Part shown: positions 63,494-64,000 of the stretch, piece by piece
Layout of the letters: each line of letters opens with the position of its first letter
Numbering within the stretch: the stretch's first letter is position 1
From: Lysinibacillus odysseyi 34hs-1 = NBRC 100172
GTDB taxonomy: Bacteria > Bacillota > Bacilli > Bacillales_A > Planococcaceae
Length of the DNA stretch: 64,000 nt
Assembly: GCF_001591965.1 (NCBI RefSeq)
Contig: NZ_BCVX01000015.1
Coordinates: forward strand, 1-64,000
Reading direction: 5' to 3'
Notes under the pieces: model-generated
Seen by the model: only the letters and a program-made list of their open reading frames with translations
Told to the model about the DNA's origin: nothing
Databases searched by the model: none
Program-made: the position numbers and the translations under genes

Positions 63494-64000
63494 ATGAACA
63501 TTGGATATTTTACGGAGAATAGAAAAGCAGCTGAACATCCAAATAAAATTGCTATTCAGTTTGAAAGCGGTGAAAAATGGTCTTACCATGACCTGCATAT
63601 CCGGTCCAACAAATATGCTCATAAACTTCGAGAGCTTGGGGTCCAAAAGGGAGACAGTGTGGGTCTGCTGCTGTTCAATTGTCTGGAGTATTTTGCATTA
63701 TACTTTGCCATTGGAAAAATCGGCGCCATTGCTGTTCGTATCAATTTTCGGCTGACACCTCCAGAACTGGACTACATTCTGAAAGATTCCAAGGCGAAAA
63801 TATTGTGTGCGCATACAGAGCTCCTAAAAAAAATCGAGCCGCTGACACCCCACTTGCAAATTGAGCAGTATATTGCGTTCGGTGAAGATAAACTCGATTG
63901 GACGATACCTGGCGAGGAATTCGAAAAAGGTGCTGAAGAGAATATCCTAGATATAAATATTTCTCTGCAGGACCCTGTTATGCTCATGTATACTTCCGGG
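63494..64000 (+). CDS. Acyl-CoA synthetase (AMP-binding), 5-prime part
   Basis: The first 169 codons of an AMP-dependent synthetase, cut by the window end right at the P-loop start (MLMYTSG). RVNFRLTPPELDYILKDSKAKI-type text (reading AVRINFRLTPPELDYILKDS) is typical of FadD/acetoacetyl- or long-chain-type ligases. AAAGGGAGGGG precedes the ATG. Its divergent position to the 3-hydroxybutyrate operon suggests it activates a product of that pathway, for example acetoacetate, but that is inference. Confidence 0.85.
   Translation, partial: MNIGYFTENRKAAEHPNKIAIQFESGEKWSYHDLHIRSNKYAHKLRELGVQKGDSVGLLLFNCLEYFALYFAIGKIGAIAVRINFRLTPPELDYILKDSKAKILCAHTELLKKIEPLTPHLQIEQYIAFGEDKLDWTIPGEEFEKGAEENILDINISLQDPVMLMYTSG

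Overview
The window reads as a low-GC Gram-positive (Bacillales) chromosome segment, most like a Planococcaceae/Caryophanaceae member of the Solibacillus-Lysinibacillus type. This rests on protein content only: an SLH-domain surface protein, a seven-gene Mrp antiporter operon, lutABC, a CAP/YkwD-type secreted protein, YitT, DUF2187, DUF421 and DUF6509 proteins, AGGAGG-type ribosome sites, frequent TTG/GTG starts and T-run hairpin terminators. There are no tRNA or rRNA genes, prophage, insertion sequences or CRISPR arrays. Most of it is ordinary housekeeping and transport DNA.

Layout. 0-5 kb: RND efflux pump divergent from its TetR regulator, then YitT. 5-16 kb: SLC13 permease, catalase with a PerR-box-like site, AEC carrier, an ABC exporter with a degenerate ABC-LytTR regulator, a chromate transporter pair, two tandem 41-residue ORFs, a 21-bp repeat array and an RDD protein. 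16-27 kb: a 1421-residue SLH protein, a MerR/MFS efflux pair, an acyl-CoA synthetase, a CAP protein and a DUF2187 protein. 27-34 kb: CoA-transferase, YiiX-like hydrolase, acetamidase and an unknown two-gene operon with a TPR-like protein. 34-42 kb: CstR-type regulator with rhodanese, old yellow enzyme, a decayed rhodanese-domain remnant, DUF6509, AlaX-type editing protein, ECF sigma/anti-sigma pair, GNAT and a phosphoesterase. 42-50 kb: mrpABCDEFG and a divergent universal-stress-like gene. 49.6-53.4 kb: lutR-lutABC. 53-60 kb: pyrrolidone carboxyl peptidase, Fsr-type MFS, DUF421, a frameshifted CBS-domain gene and an XRE-YxlEFG-like ABC module. 60-64 kb: a 3-hydroxybutyrate-type operon (GntP permease, 3-hydroxyacyl-CoA dehydrogenase, SDR) divergent from an acyl-CoA synthetase cut by the window end.

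A theme is transporter plus adjacent cognate regulator, and in most cases the control site can be read in the DNA: TetR dyad between overlapping divergent promoters (3.13-3.19 kb), AgrA-like LytTR repeats before the ABC exporter (12.38-12.47 kb), a 19-bp-spacer MerR promoter (22.21-22.24 kb), a CstR promoter with repeats in its 17-bp spacer (34.39-34.41 kb), an ECF-type promoter (40.35-40.37 kb), a perfect GntR palindrome before lutA (50.43 kb) and an inverted repeat before the XRE gene (60.03 kb).

The least explained items are the LytTR/ABC regulatory unit, the possible structured leader of the mrp operon, the 31.8-33.6 kb unknown operon, the 21-bp repeat array and the tandem small proteins. 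No clearly new defence or mobile system was found. All function calls come from reading sequence and recalled family features; no database search was run.
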